In this document: positions 12,721 through 23,720 of the stretch, piece by piece | Layout: the number at the start of each line of letters is the position of its first letter | How positions within the stretch are numbered: the stretch's first letter is position 1 | Assembly: GCA_028753945.1 (NCBI GenBank) | Contig: JAPNXP010000004.1 | Span: 3,472,001-3,536,000, forward strand | DNA length: 64,000 nucleotides | Direction: 5' to 3' | Source: Hexactinellida sp. DTS-2022 | Lineage: Eukaryota; Porifera; Hexactinellida | The notes under the pieces: generated by a model | The model's input: the letters and a program-made list of their open reading frames with translations, nothing else | What the model was told of the DNA's origin: nothing | Database searches by the model: none | Translations under genes and position numbers: made by a program

Positions 12721-13207
12721 ATTAATTAATATTCATTTCTAATACGATAAATACGTAATCATCATCATCATGTCAGCTGTTGGTGTTTTTGATCTTTTGA
12801 AGTTCGCGAAACGTTTCCATGTACGTCTGTTGGGATGACGCTAGATTCTTCTGATCCTCCTCAAATATTTAAATGTTGAAGTTGAAAGCATTATTCATAT
12901 TTTCGACATTCTACTCTCAAAGAATGGACTTGGCAAAACATAATTTTATAAACTCTCTATCGAATCTACCCTCTACAAATCGCTCCGAGTTGTACACGAA
13001 GGAAGAAATTACTCAAAAGATTGAATTAATTTCGGGACCCGTGCCTTCAGATAGAGCGGGAAGAATTCGCATGCAGAGACTACATTTGCGATTCAAGATA
13101 GTGCCATGTCAAGGGGCCATATCTGAGGAGGAGTGAAGGTGAGCATAGCCAAGATAAGCGTGTACTGTCGATTGAAGAACTAAATCTATATTATTAAATC
13201 TCGATTG

Positions 13208-13242
13208 TTGTGTGTGTGTGTGTGTTTGTTTGTTTGTTTGTC
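13208..13242 (+). repeat. (GT)n(GTTT)n microsatellite
   Basis: gtgtgtgtgtgt followed by gtttgtttgtttgt, at the start of the Helitron-like copy. The same tract is shorter at 43731. Confidence 0.9.
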
Positions 13243-13316
13243 CGGATTGTATTGAAGTGATGGGGGACTAGAAACCGCATTTATAATTGAGATAGAGACT
13301 AAGTTCCAAATGTTAT

Positions 13317-13880
13317 AATTGGTAAACAAATGTTATAATTGGTAAACAAGTATGCTGAACACGAATTTCGCATTTACAAATTTATGATATGAATATTTAT
13401 TTTTGTTGTTTACACAAAATAGGTAAACAAATTTATGAAAATTCAAAAATAACCTAGAAGTTAGCTTTCAACGGCTATTATTGGTAAACAAGTATGCTAA
13501 ACACGAATTTCGCATTTATAAATTTATAATATAAATATTTGTTGTTGTTGTTGACACAAAATAGGTAAACAAATTTATGAAAATTCAAAATCAACCTGGA
13601 AGTTAGGTTTCAACGGGTATTATAGGTAAACAAGTGTGCTTAACACGAATTTCGCGTTTATAAATTTCTAATATGAATAATTGTTGTTGTTGTTTACAGA
13701 AAATAGGTAAACAAATTAGTGAAAATTCTAATCAAACCAAAAGTTAGCTTTCAACGGGTATTATTGGTAAACAAGGATGCTGAACACGATTTTCGCGTTC
13801 AAAAATTTATAATATGAATATTTGTTGTTGTTGTTGTTGTTTACACAAATAGGTAAACACATTAATGAAAATTCAAAATC
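13317..13880 (+). repeat. Tandem ~150-bp units in Helitron-like copy 1
   Basis: About four units, each with ggtaaacaag(t)atgct.aacacgaatttcgc, aatatgaatatttgttgttgttg, tttacacaaaataggtaaac and tgaaaattcaaaat.aacct.gaagttag. Fixed spacing is not enough for CRISPR; the units are diverged minisatellite copies. Confidence 0.85.
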
Positions 13881-13897
13881 ATAACGTCCCTTGCTAC

Positions 13898-14064
13898 CAT
13901 AGGCGTCGTAAACCGCCCGGGTGCCCGGAAATGTCAGGGCGGGCCGAAGGGATTGTCCCCATGCTACTAACACTATACTCCGAGTTTACCCGGAGTTTAC
14001 CCGGACATTACCCGGAATTTCCGGGCGGCCCGATGGATTGACCTTTGCATTTACGACGCCTATG
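13898..14064 (+). mobile_element. hAT-type MITE, CATAGGCGTCG family, copy 1
   Basis: TIR CATAGGCGTCGTAAA..TTTACGACGCCTATG, GC-rich inside (ccgcccgg, tttacccgga). The 8-bp duplication CTTGCTAC is at 13890-13897 and 14065-14072. The sister Helitron copy is uninterrupted here (ccctttcttccatt), which confirms the boundaries. Confidence 0.9.
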
Positions 14065-14397
14065 CTTGCTACCATTTCCCATGGTAGAAAGTGTGAGGAG
14101 TAAGGCCGCACAGCGGCCGTTAACTTGAGGTGCGTAGCACCGATCTGTCGCAATGCGACCGAGACCGAAGGGCTCGTGATGTTATAAAACGTGTACATTT
14201 GGAACATAACCACGTTAGGAGAGATGGTTTGCATAAAGATGGTACAGGAGTATCACGGCATAACAGAGAAAGCTTGTGTTTTTATTCTTAGCAGTTGTGA
14301 AGAACATCACCTTCGAAAAGCCAATAAATCGGGAAAATCTTTAGTCGTCAAGCCAATTTCATCCACAAGATTTATCTCCAGGTGCCAAGTCGATTTG

Positions 14398-14776
14398 TAG
14401 TCGGGTCAAAATATGAAGCAAATACCCCAAACCCCAAAAAATTGCAAGAAATTGTTTTATTACATTTTTCCATAGTATCATGTATGGGGAATAACATACT
14501 AAAAGTCTAGCGAAATCGGGAAACCAAAAGTGAAAAAAAGTGGTCCAAAATTTGGTGCTCGGTCGAAAATCACCGGTTTTGTGTATCAAATTTTCCATTA
14601 AAAACAACCCATTGTTGTCATATTCGTACTCAGCATCAAATTTCCGGCAATTTGATATATATATTTGACCTTTTTTTTCTTGAATCCTCCCTAACAACGG
14701 CCTGGTAATGGAAAATTTATTATCTCCATTTGGTAGAAACCATATCGAGTGACCCCTTGTTTTTCACGGCTGGGGG
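14398..14776 (+). repeat. Left TIR of the Academ-like element
   Basis: TAGTCGGGTCAA.., aaaaaattgcaag, tgtatggggaataacatact, gtctagcgaaatcggg, gttgtcatattcgt, aaaccatatcgagtgacccc. All recur inverted at ~22575-23111. Confidence 0.8.
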
Positions 14777-15397
14777 TATGTTAAATTCTTAATTAAATGG
14801 AAATAAATAATAAAACGTTTTATTTTGTATTGTTTTTCCCATGTTGTCTTGAAAATTATTTCCAAATAATTTACTAACATTTATATTAACATATTATATA
14901 TTGATATGAGCGCGAGCCAAGAAATTTTCCCTTTGTGTGAGAATGAGGTGGAAGGATACACAAGAGTGGTCATTGGTGAGAAAGGAGCAGTAGGGAACAA
15001 CAGGGCAAGCATTGAGAGTGGTGACACCATCGTGGTAATTGCGGGGATAGGCGTTCACAAGTTTTGTCGGAAAAATTATGTCAACAACACATACATCGAG
15101 TTATATAATAAGAATGCCAATCTAAGACCACCAAAACAATTAAAAAGAAGTGCACGTGTTTCCTCAGGACCATATGATAGTAAGATAGACTCTGTTCTGT
15201 GGAAATGTAGTAGTGAAGAGCACTATTAGTGCGAATTATGACAATTTTAGCTATGTCAAAACTGATTCATTCGTGCAGTAGATTTTCTCACATTATAAAC
15301 AACGAAATGATGAATGGGTCTTTACTGTGCTAGGGCAAATCGAGTACTTTCGGAGAGACATGCGTGCTGCTGATAGTTTGTACCATCGTTCATGTGA

Positions 15398-16004
15398 CAG
15401 GGTTGGGTTCAATTATAATTGTAATTACTTCAATTACAATTAATTACGTTTTTGAAATAATTGTAATTGTAATTGAAAAACACTAATCGCTATAATTGTA
15501 ATTGTATTTGAAATACACAAATTCCTATAATTGTAATTGTAATTATAAAGCACCAATCCATTTTGGAAATTTTGATTGTAATAATTTGTCTTTAAAGCAG
15601 ACCGAAAAATTGTCGATTACACGTTTTCTAGTGTTATTTATTAATAAAATTATTAGACACCAGTATGGCTTGGCTTGACATTTTTGCTAGACTTCTAATA
15701 AGGGGATGATTTTACATGAATAAATGGCTTCTCTTTGTATTCATGAGGGTATATACGTAAATATTGAGCACTCAACCATCTACTTGCTCATAGGATTGGG
15801 TTCAATTATAATTGTAATTATTTACTTTTTTGACATAATTGTAATTGTAACTGTAATTGAAAAACACATAAGTATAATTGTAATTGTAATTGTAATTGGA
15901 AAACACAAATCCTTATACTTGTAATTGTAATTGTAGTTGAAATTCTAAGGATAGCGTAATTGTAATTGTAATTGCAATTAAAATTATAATTGAACCCAAC
16001 CCTG
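15398..16004. mobile_element. hAT-type element filled with TAATTG repeats
   Basis: 607 bp. The TIR CAGGGTTGGGTTCAATTATA is answered by TATAATTGAACCCAACCCTG. A perfect 8-bp duplication TCATGTGA lies at 15390-15397 and 16005-16012. Most of the element is runs of attgtaattgtaattg. It interrupts the Academ-like coding sequence (SLYHRSC|..HFRTIRD). Confidence 0.9.
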
Positions 16005-17315
16005 TCATGTGACATACATTTTCGAACAATCCGGGATATTCCTATACAGCACAAAGCAGAAGACCCTATTCACAGGAAACAAAGGAAGATTGGGAGGCCA
16101 AAGGACAGTGACCAAGATCAAGCCTTCCGATTATTGTGCTCCTTTGAGGAAAATGATGAAGAAAAATTGACAATCACCTGTCTTGCGAGTAAGATGAAGG
16201 AGTATCTGAAAGAACCAGATTGTGTCGCCTATGATATTCAGTATCTGAAGTCGAGACTGTTGAAACATTATGGGGAGTCTACGTATATTCATTGCCGAGG
16301 GTGAAGGGTTGCCTGATATTGTAACATTCCGCGAGAAGACTATTCAAATCCTGAGAGAATACTTCAGCTTACCAATAGTGGATGATGAGGAATCCCAGAA
16401 GAGACTCATCATAGAGACTGCAGCTTGACTTGTCAAGAGTGATTGATATGTACCCTGGGGACAAGACATGTGTTTTCTCAACACTTGAGTATCTGTGCAA
16501 GCTTTCTTTCGAGCACAAAAGCCCAGCAATTAATCACCGACAAGCCTGCATTTGAAAACCTATTGCAGAAAATAGAGAAGTTATATACTAAAACATTGAT
16601 GGGCGAGTTTGATTTCAATTCACTCATCCAATCCGAGTGCTTAAAGGAAACGACCCGCGTGTTGTCCACCAAAACACATGAACTATCCGCTCGATCTGAA
16701 ACTAGCAATCTGTGGCTAAGTTATAAGCAAAAGGTAGGAGTTGCCCGGGAGCTGATTGGAGCAGATCGGTCTGTTTACCCATATTTGCAGCAGCTGGACA
16801 TGCAAATTATCTGAAAACTGCCTACCTCTACCTCCAGGCCATGAATGAACTAGAAAACGAAAACCCGTCTGTATTCCATAAGTTCTCGAATGGCTTCCAC
16901 GTAATCAGACGTAGTGACCAGTATTGGGCAGGCCTCGGTTGCGATCTGGGTATCGAGTAATCTCTTATGCGGTCGATTAAAAGTATAGGGGGCCACTCGA
17001 GGAAGCGGAATGACCGAACATCAGCGAGCTCTCTGGACTATGTCTTCACATGTGTTAGCAAACTACAATGATGCATAGCCTACTCTATAAAAGCCAGACA
17101 GTAAAGTTGAAATATAGTACCAGGGATGCAGTAGTAAGTGGGCATTTATAACCAACCATAATTATTAGCAATCTTTGTTTCATTAATTGTTCACATGCCT
17201 ATCTTTATAATTATACTAGTATTATATACGCGCATAATACATATTTTTATCTCGTTCCCTACTATAATTAGTCTTTTGGGTTCCTAACTATTAGATACTA
17301 TTTTTTACGTTCAAG

Positions 17316-20165
17316 ATGCCGAACAGTTGTTTAGCTCCGGGCTGCCAGAGTAACTACTACGAGTCAGACGACCGAGTTATCGTTTTCAAAATGCCAACAA
17401 ATCACCTGAACTGAAACAAGCTTGGATCCGGGTCTACGTCGTGATGATATTGCTGACATGAAGGTAGTGCGAGTGTGCAATTAAACATTTCAGGGAAGAA
17501 AACATAGAAGCGACGCATAAAGTACCCAAGGAGACGGAACGTTCACAGAAGTACCTCGTGACAGGCCTAAGTTGAAAGAAGGCGCTGTTCCATGTTTGCT
17601 GCCTGGATGTCCATCTTATTATTCAACAACATCGAAAACGAAGCGGACTCGCTTGTCATACGACTCAAAGGAAGAGGAATTGCTGAATAAAACCATACAG
17701 ATGAGTTTGATTGCTGAGACAGAGGAAACATATAAGTATAAGATCAATACTTACAGGATCTAAAAGATAAGTTGACTCTCGTTTCTTTACCTAATAATTG
17801 GTTAGTATGGTACCGTGATAATCTTGCCACATTTATTCTCCCCAGTCTATAGAACGGAATATATCAGTCGACCTCTATCTTGACTTTAATTGTTTTCTAT
17901 CCGCAAATGCTTTTGCGAATGGACAAAATATTTTTATTTCTGCCAACTCAATAACTGATATCCGAGAAATTGAATCAATTCTTTGCGAAATATCTTCGAA
18001 ATACACCTCTAAGTATATTAACAACTGTCATGAATATCATATACATCGAGCCAAAGAACACATTATTGAGGCAATTTCTCATATAAACAAAATGGCGGGG
18101 TTGAAATACATTCTTCCGATATAGAAAAGCTTCAATTTATCATTTGTCAGTTAGAAAATAAACTTATCCCAAAAACAGACGAAGGTATAATGTAATTACA
18201 CAAATAATGGCTATTAAAACTCATCTCATATCTCCTGCTAGCTATAGATATCTTCAAGGTTTAGACTGTCTATCTCTACCACACGTTCATACATTGGAGA
18301 AGCTATATTCTTCTTTTGGTCTCGAGAATGATTTTGTGCATATCTTAGACAGGCTACTTCGTCATTTACTCCTCAGGAACGGAATGTAATTATTCAAATG
18401 GATGAGATACATGTCAAATCGGAAATATCTTACAAAGGTGGAAAGGTATATGGCCCAAACTTAAATCCTGAAGATCCAACGAGAACAGTTTTCGCAGTTA
18501 TGGTATCCAGTCTTCATAAAAAGTGGTCTTGTATTTCTCGTTTGCTACCATGCGCATCTATCTCTGCCGAAAAAATATTTCCTATCATAAAATTTTCCAT
18601 TATCGATATTGAGCATTGTGGTTTGAGCGTTCAAGTTATAGCAACTGATAACTACCCGTTGAACGTTAATCTCTTTAAATTGTTTTCTCTCAAAAATAAG
18701 CAGGAGATTAAAGTGCCTCACCCTGTTGACAATCACAGAATTCTATTCCTTACGTTTGACTTTGTTCATATATTGAAGAGTATTCGCAACAATTTTGCTA
18801 AATCAGAAAGATTTTGAGAAAACATTTCAATATCCAAATCTCGAAAATTTTGCAGTTGATTTTGCCAATATCCTCTTAAAGTCCATTCAGCTTGCTTCCA
18901 AGATATACGTCTTCTTTATAACTCGGAAAGTCAAAGTTTAGCTAAACTAGCCCCCCATCTTACCTTGAAAGCTTGTTTTCCTTCTGCTATAGAACGAGAA
19001 AATGTCAAATTGGTTCTGAAGGTCGTTAACGAATTAACACTAGCTGCTCTAAGAATTCGAGACGAATCTCGGTTACCTGAAAATCGTAAGAATACTTCTG
19101 ACTTCATATGTATCCTTCTTTCATTATGGAAAATATTCAACATCAATACACCGTTTAAGGGTATCCGTTTAAACGATAGCCTCTCGAACTCTTTGATCCT
19201 TAATGATGAAAGATTCTTATACTTGACTCGTTTAGCATTTTTGTTAGATGCTTGGGAAGCGTTACCTGGGAAACTAGGAAAATTGAGCAAACAAACATTT
19301 ACTAGTGTTAAGCACGCATGCAATGCACTACCCGAAATCACCAACCATTTAATTCAAAATTGTGGGTTTTCATACGTTCTATCTTCCTTTTTGCAAACAG
19401 ATCCGCTTGAACATCATTTTGGACTACATCGTATGATGTCGGGGTCGAATTACCATATATCTTATCTACAAATTCTAGAAACCGAACGTCGTCTCAAGCT
19501 ATCCACTGTCTTCAATATTTTTTCTCAGCAATCGTACTCTTCCTTATCCATTCAGACATTCGTCAAATCCTTTTCTACCCCAGATTTTAATAATCCTGAT
19601 CATGATGACTATATAATTTTAGATCCGTTCCTTGAAGATATAGGCGATTTATCATCCATCGAATTTAATACACAAATTCTTCAATCTTTAGCGTTATGCA
19701 GTCACAAATACTTGAAACATCACCAACCTTGTCATGTCTGCCTTGATACGTTGACATTTGATAAAGAGTTTCTATTCGATCTTGACTTTCCTTCGGAGTT
19801 TAAGCTCCTCCATTTAACAGATCGTGGTCGACTGAAGTATCCATCTGAACCGCTTCTTTCTGTTGTAATTATTCTGTGGAAAATATTCGTTCTAATTGAA
19901 AGTGATGACAACCTCTTGACTAAACTTGTAGAAGGTTCATCTAGAGAGATTCTTGTACAACTCACATTAATCTTCATAGGAGAAATTGGTGACAATGATG
20001 TTTGGAGATGTAAATGTGTTAATTTCGATACTTGTAGGTGGAAGATCGTGCGCCAACTTATATTTACTGCAGCAAATTGTATTATCGCAAATAAAATTAA
20101 AAGATTATAACTCATTAGTAAGTTCAAGAGCAATTGATAAGCGTAAATTAAAGAAGTTTTCATAG
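17316..20165 (+). pseudogene. THAP/P-element-like transposase, copy B (intron-less)
   Basis: The start MPNSCLAPGCQSNYYESDDR gives the THAP finger, followed by at least three frameshifts before 17570. AVPCLLPGCP ends the THAP region. From 18207 the frame is good: IKTHLISPASYRYLQ, MDEIHVKSEISYKGGK with the first Asp (18401), ATDNYPLNVN, FDFVHILKSIRNN, QTDPLEHHFGLHRMMSG with Glu at 19409, CHVCLDTLTFDKEF (intact CxxC where A has a TGA), and DRGRLKYPSEP. One extra A near 20105 shifts the end; the alternative frame gives DYNSLVSSRAI..KKFS ending 20165, parallel to copy A. At the intron site of A and C, copy B reads RRYNVITQIMAIKTHL without a gap. A dead copy, but the closest to intact over the catalytic half (381-codon ORF at 18965-20110). 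Confidence 0.8.
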
Positions 20166-20266
20166 ATTTGTTCAGACTAGTTTATTGTTGTTTGTTTTAG
20201 TTATTGTCCGCTCAGAAAGTCAAGTCCAAATGTCAGAGAGAGAAGATGGGAGTATGTTAGATTTAC

Positions 20267-20723
20267 CAGGGTTGTATCAACTCATTTTGAGTTGGCAAAA
20301 CAACTCATTTTTTGTCTACCAACTCATTCAACTCATTCATTTTGCTGTTACCAACTCATTCAACTCATTCAAGAAAATGAGTTGATTCTGCCAACTCATT
20401 TTTTATTAAACTAATTGTAACTAACGTATATCTTAAATCTTCAGTTTAATAATACATTTACAGCTGCGTCGGTCGGCTCTCAAAAGTGATCCGGCCAAAT
20501 TTGGATCTCCCTACGCATTAATGTTACGACAAAGTAAAAGTTGTCTGGCCATGGTCGGAAGTAGGGTTGTATCAACTCATTTTTTGTCTACCAACTCATT
20601 CAACTCATTCATTTTTCTGTTACCAACTCATTCAACTCGTTCATTTTGCTGTCACCAACTCATTCAACTCATTCAAGAAAATGAGTTGATTCTGCCAACT
20701 CAAAATGAGTTGATACAACCCTG
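20267..20723. mobile_element. hAT-type element, CAACTCATT family, copy 1
   Basis: 457 bp. TIR CAGGGTTGTATCAACTCATT..AATGAGTTGATACAACCCTG with 8-bp duplication AGATTTAC (20259-20266, 20724-20731). Filled with accaactcattcaactcattc repeats. Nested in the 3' part of copy B. Peptides predicted inside are repeat artefacts. Confidence 0.9.
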
Positions 20724-21573
20724 AGATTTACATTGGACAATTGTAGATGATCGTGTGTGTCGTTCTAATTTGTAATTGTTGATTTTGTGTTTGTATTTAT
20801 ACTATGATTAAAATACGCGGATAGAGTTTCTCATAGTTTCTCAATAAGGGGTAAATAATATCAGTTATGTCTATAGAGAAACATAACTTAAATTACAATA
20901 TTGTTATAATGTAATATAGAAAAAGTCCACTTACTACTTCATCCCTGGTACTTTTACTGTCTGGCCTTTTATAGAGTATGCTCTTCATTGGGAGTAAGAA
21001 GGATTTCCTTTCCAATCAAGTCAACAAACAGGCCCTCATCTGTCTCATTTCTGAACGTATGAGGAAAAGAGGTGGCCACGTCATACAAGCTGAGGGAGAT
21101 GCCGATGTTACTATTGTGAAGGCAGCAGTATCAATGACATCCTTCAAAACAACAACTCTTGTTGCACTGCACATTTAACAACAATGCAAATAAGATTTAT
21201 TTCCGCTCTGATAAAGGGATACCAACAGTAGTGTATGACATAAGGGTCATAAAGCAGATGCTTGGAGTCAACATCTGCCAAAGTCTGCTGTTTCTTCACG
21301 CATTCACCGGATGTGACACAACCTCCAGCATTTTTGGGCTCGGGAAAAGTCTGCATTACACAAAATGATGAAAGAAGATTCCGTCTTTTAAAGCTACGCT
21401 AGGGTATTTCCTACACCAAAGCAAGACCCTCTGTGATAGTAAGCACTGGTTGCAAATCCATGATTGCATTGTTCAATGCAAAGCCCGGTGACAGTCTTCG
21501 TGACTTGAGATATAATATCCTCTGCAAGAAAGTTTGCGGCCTAAAGCTTCGTGACACCAGAAAGGCTGCCACC

Positions 21574-22098
21574 CAAGGGTGTAGCCAGGGGAGCGCCATT
21601 GCGCCCCCACTTTGTTCCCATGCGCCCCTTGAGGCGCCCCCACTTGGAATTGGGATAGATCAATAGATTCAATAGATATGTTTTTGATATTAAATAAATA
21701 ATATGACACATTTACAATTTGAACTTGTAACCATAAATATATTGGAAACTTTGCAAGTTTCATGTAAGGTATTAAATATTCAGTGATATAATTTCATAAT
21801 TATTGTCTCTATTGCCTATTGGTGTGAAGCTATAAAAATTTTGTGATAGTGGAACAATGTTTGCATTGCAAACATTGTTCCACTATCATAAAATTTTAAT
21901 GAATGATTATTCATTGATTGCCAACTTTGCAATCAATGAATAATCATTATTACATTGTGAAATGATATGAAGTGATAATCCATCAGAGCCTAAAAGAACG
22001 AGCCCGGGATGTAAAATATACTATGTTAAACAATATAAGAAATGCGCCATCAGTTAATGTTGTGCGCTCCCAGTTCAAAAACTCTAGCTACGCCCCTG
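21574..22098. mobile_element. hAT-type element with internal hairpins
   Basis: 525 bp. Ends CAAGGGTGTAGCCAGGGG and CTAGCTACGCCCCTG; duplication CTGCCACC/CTGCCACT (7 of 8). It splits DTRKAAT|AATTVSATKF of the Academ-like protein. It contains gcgccccc blocks and two long hairpins at 21836-21948. Confidence 0.8.
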
Positions 22099-22574
22099 CT
22101 GCCACTACTGTTTCTGCAACGAAATTTCACTCTCTGAGGAATTATCTCCTGGTCATGTTGTGGAAGGACATGGCTGACGGTATCGAGGTCACCGAATCCG
22201 AATGGGGATGGGACTGCCAAGGTAACAGCCTAATCCCAGTCATGATGGACACTAATCCTGCACCCGAAGCAATTTTGAAAATGATACACTATAACTGTTC
22301 TACCGGCTGTAGTACACACAAGTGTAGCTGCAGGAAACAAGGACTTAACTGTTCTCATGTATGTGGACGATGCCAAGAACACAACTGTGACAACATGGGT
22401 GAGTGTGTAGCATCATGTCACATTTCTTCTTTATCATAATCTGATGCATCAGATGATGATAATGAAGAAATGTGACAGTATCTATCTGCTAAGTCTCCAG
22501 GCGTAAACTATAATATTTCAAAATTAAACCGTTAGAGTATTTATATTAGCTAATTCGTACTCGGTAAACATAGC

Positions 22575-23111
22575 CGAGGGTAACAAGGGGTCACTCGATA
22601 TGGTTTCTACCAAATTTCGAGATCAGGAATTTTCACATTCCTGCCCGTTGCTATGGGTTCCCATACAAAATTCTCCCAATATGGTTAAAATATATATCAA
22701 GTTGTCGGAAATTTGATGCTGAGCACGAATATGACAACAATGAGTTGTTTTAAATGCAATTTAAATGGCTAACGTGGATACACAATCCAGCGATTTTCGA
22801 CCGGACACCAACTTTTGTACCCCATTTTTTTCACTTCTGGTGTCCGATTTCGCTAGACTTTAGTATGTTATTCCCCATACATGGTTCTACGGAAAAATCC
22901 AATAAAACAATTCTTGCAATTTTTTGAGGTCATACAGCACAGGGTTTCATCCAGTCGTTTGGAAGGATAATATTCTAGGCGCGCGAAAATCGTGAGATGG
23001 ACGTAATTCAAATTGAGTATTTTAGGCGCGTATGAGCGAGCTCAAACTTGATCTAGGCGCTTAGAAAATTTTGGCTGGATGAAAGCCTGATACAGCATAT
23101 TGACCCGACTA
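22575..23111 (-). repeat. Right TIR of the Academ-like element
   Basis: Inverted match of 14398-14776 with the same landmark blocks, interrupted by the MITE at 22940-23089. The outer end TTGACCCGACTA meets the TTG duplication. Confidence 0.8.
22940..23089. mobile_element. hAT-type MITE in right TIR
   Basis: 150 bp. TIR CAGGGTTTCATCCAG..CTGGATGAAAGCCTG with perfect duplication ATACAGCA (22932-22939, 23090-23097). Internal taggcgcg motif repeated. Confidence 0.9.
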
Positions 23112-23483
23112 TTGATTGATTTTCGAGATATGTCCGAGTAACACAACATGTCAGATTCTGGTATCCCTTTAAGTGGCTCTTGGTTTACCAGGACCATTAC
23201 ACCAAATACCTTATCATTTTGCCTCTGAATACAAGTCTGCTGCAGAAGTAGCAAACATCCTTGAAGAAATCTTCTGCGACATCGGCCCACCTCATATTCG
23301 CCAGTCAGATAATGGGGGTGAATTCTGTAATTATACTTTATTATCATTAATTGATGAAAAGGGCCTTCTACAAAGATCATCCACGGCAAGCCTCGCCATC
23401 CAGAAATCCAAGGATCAATAGAGCGTGCGAATAGAGAGATTAAAAATGCTCTAGGGTCAAAGATGAGGAATAGTCCTAATTGT

Positions 23484-23720
23484 TAACGGAGACTACGACG
23501 ATGGGAAACTGTAGACTAGTAGCGTACATAACCTACTAGTTGGGTTTCGTTCCATTACAGGAACTCATTAGGAGGGTGACCCTCGACCCCATGACTCCAC
23601 TCACGCCTGTGGGTGGTCACGCTTCCTTATTGCCACGGTGTCTCCATCACGACACTCGTGCCTCCTGCCGGGTGTGTCTCCATAACAACACTATCCCGAC
23701 CCCGATACTACACTAATGAT
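23484..23720. mobile_element. 237-bp insertion of unknown type in GIN gene
   Basis: Non-coding sequence between integrase blocks (..KMRNSPN and WVKYLKR..). TTGT flanks both sides (23480-23483, 23721-23724). Inside, ggtgtctccatcacgacact is partly repeated as gtgtctccataacaacact. A loosely tRNA-like A/B box pair (tagtagcgtac, ggtttcgttcc) hints at a SINE but is weak. The frames on the two sides do not match exactly. Confidence 0.4.

Larger units (their letters stand above)
13195..14176 (+). mobile_element. Helitron-like non-autonomous element, copy 1
   Basis: Starts TCTATATTATTAAATCTCGA after host A13194 and ends GGGCTCG before host T14177, with no target duplication. This is the A^T insertion expected of Helitrons, and the integrase reading frame continues across it (SIEELN|DVIKRVH). 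Near the 3' end there are hairpins: gtcgcaatgcgac, and cgag..ctcg at the very tip. The terminal tetranucleotide is CTCG rather than the usual CTRR. The inside holds a GT/GTTT tract and about four ~150-bp tandem units, as in DINE-1/Helentron-type elements. A hAT MITE (13898-14064) is nested inside. Second copy at 43707-44441. Confidence 0.8.
17081..20978 (+). mobile_element. P-element-like transposon, copy B
   Basis: The inverted ends TACTCTATAAAAG(G)CCAGAC.. (17081-17147) and their complement (20922-20978) align over ~58-67 bp, through ACAGTAAA and GTACCAGGGATG.AGTAGTA. The element carries one THAP/P-like transposase gene and a nested MITE (20267-20723). It sits in the Academ-like gene. The immediate 8-bp flanks (gcatagcc/tgctcttc) do not match, and host coding sequence is missing between RALWTMSSHVLANYND and MLFIGSKK, so a deletion at or after insertion is likely. 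Confidence 0.75.
14906..22439 (+). pseudogene. XPG/FEN1-like multi-domain transposon protein (Academ-like), broken
   Basis: A large protein family repeated in many invertebrate genomes. N-terminal block 14906-15190: VIGEKGAVGNNRAS, KFCRKNYVNN, KRSARVSSGPYDSK. Then, in shifted frames, QIEYFRRDMRAADSLYH | HFRTIRDIPIQHKAEDP across the 15398 MITE, KLTITCLASKMKEYL, YPGDKTCVFSTLEYLC, a VHVIRRSDQYWAGLGCDLGI-type block and RGSGMTEHQRALW (16.4-17.06 kb). After copy B the gene resumes with MLFIGSKKDFLSN, AEGDADVTIV, IYFRSDKG and LFLHAFTGCDTTSSIFG (PIN/FEN1-like Asp blocks; the expected GDDTD block is deleted near 21155). The Cys-rich tail CSTGCSTHKCSCRKQGLNC..CGRC ends at 22439. Three insertions, frameshifts, a stop near 15285 and internal losses make it dead. 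The biochemical role is inferred from motifs only. Confidence 0.7.
14398..23111 (+). mobile_element. Academ-like DNA transposon (XPG-type protein), with nested insertions
   Basis: Ends TAGTCGGGTCAA (14398) and TTGACCCGACTA (23111), flanked by a 3-bp TTG duplication in the integrase gene (14395-14397, 23112-23114). Extended inverted repeats run 14398-~14776 and ~22575-23111, the right one interrupted by a MITE. Inside is one broken plus-strand gene (14906-22439). The 3-bp duplication, TIRs and FEN1/XPG-like nuclease motifs point to the Academ superfamily, members of which encode an XPG-type nuclease. The superfamily name is inferred; the boundaries are directly visible. Without the four nested insertions the element is roughly 3.5 kb. 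Confidence 0.75.

Noticed and set aside
13317-13880. Regular repeats resembling a CRISPR array
   Set aside because: Units of ~150 bp are diverged over their whole length with no constant-repeat/unique-spacer pattern, and the context is a eukaryotic Helitron-like element.
17316-20165. Copy B as a processed pseudogene
   Set aside because: It lacks the intron but is enclosed by TIRs and has no poly-A tail or flanking short duplication.
23510-23560. tRNA-derived SINE promoter in the 237-bp insertion
   Set aside because: The A-box and B-box fits are loose and no tail or long duplication is present; kept only as a possibility.
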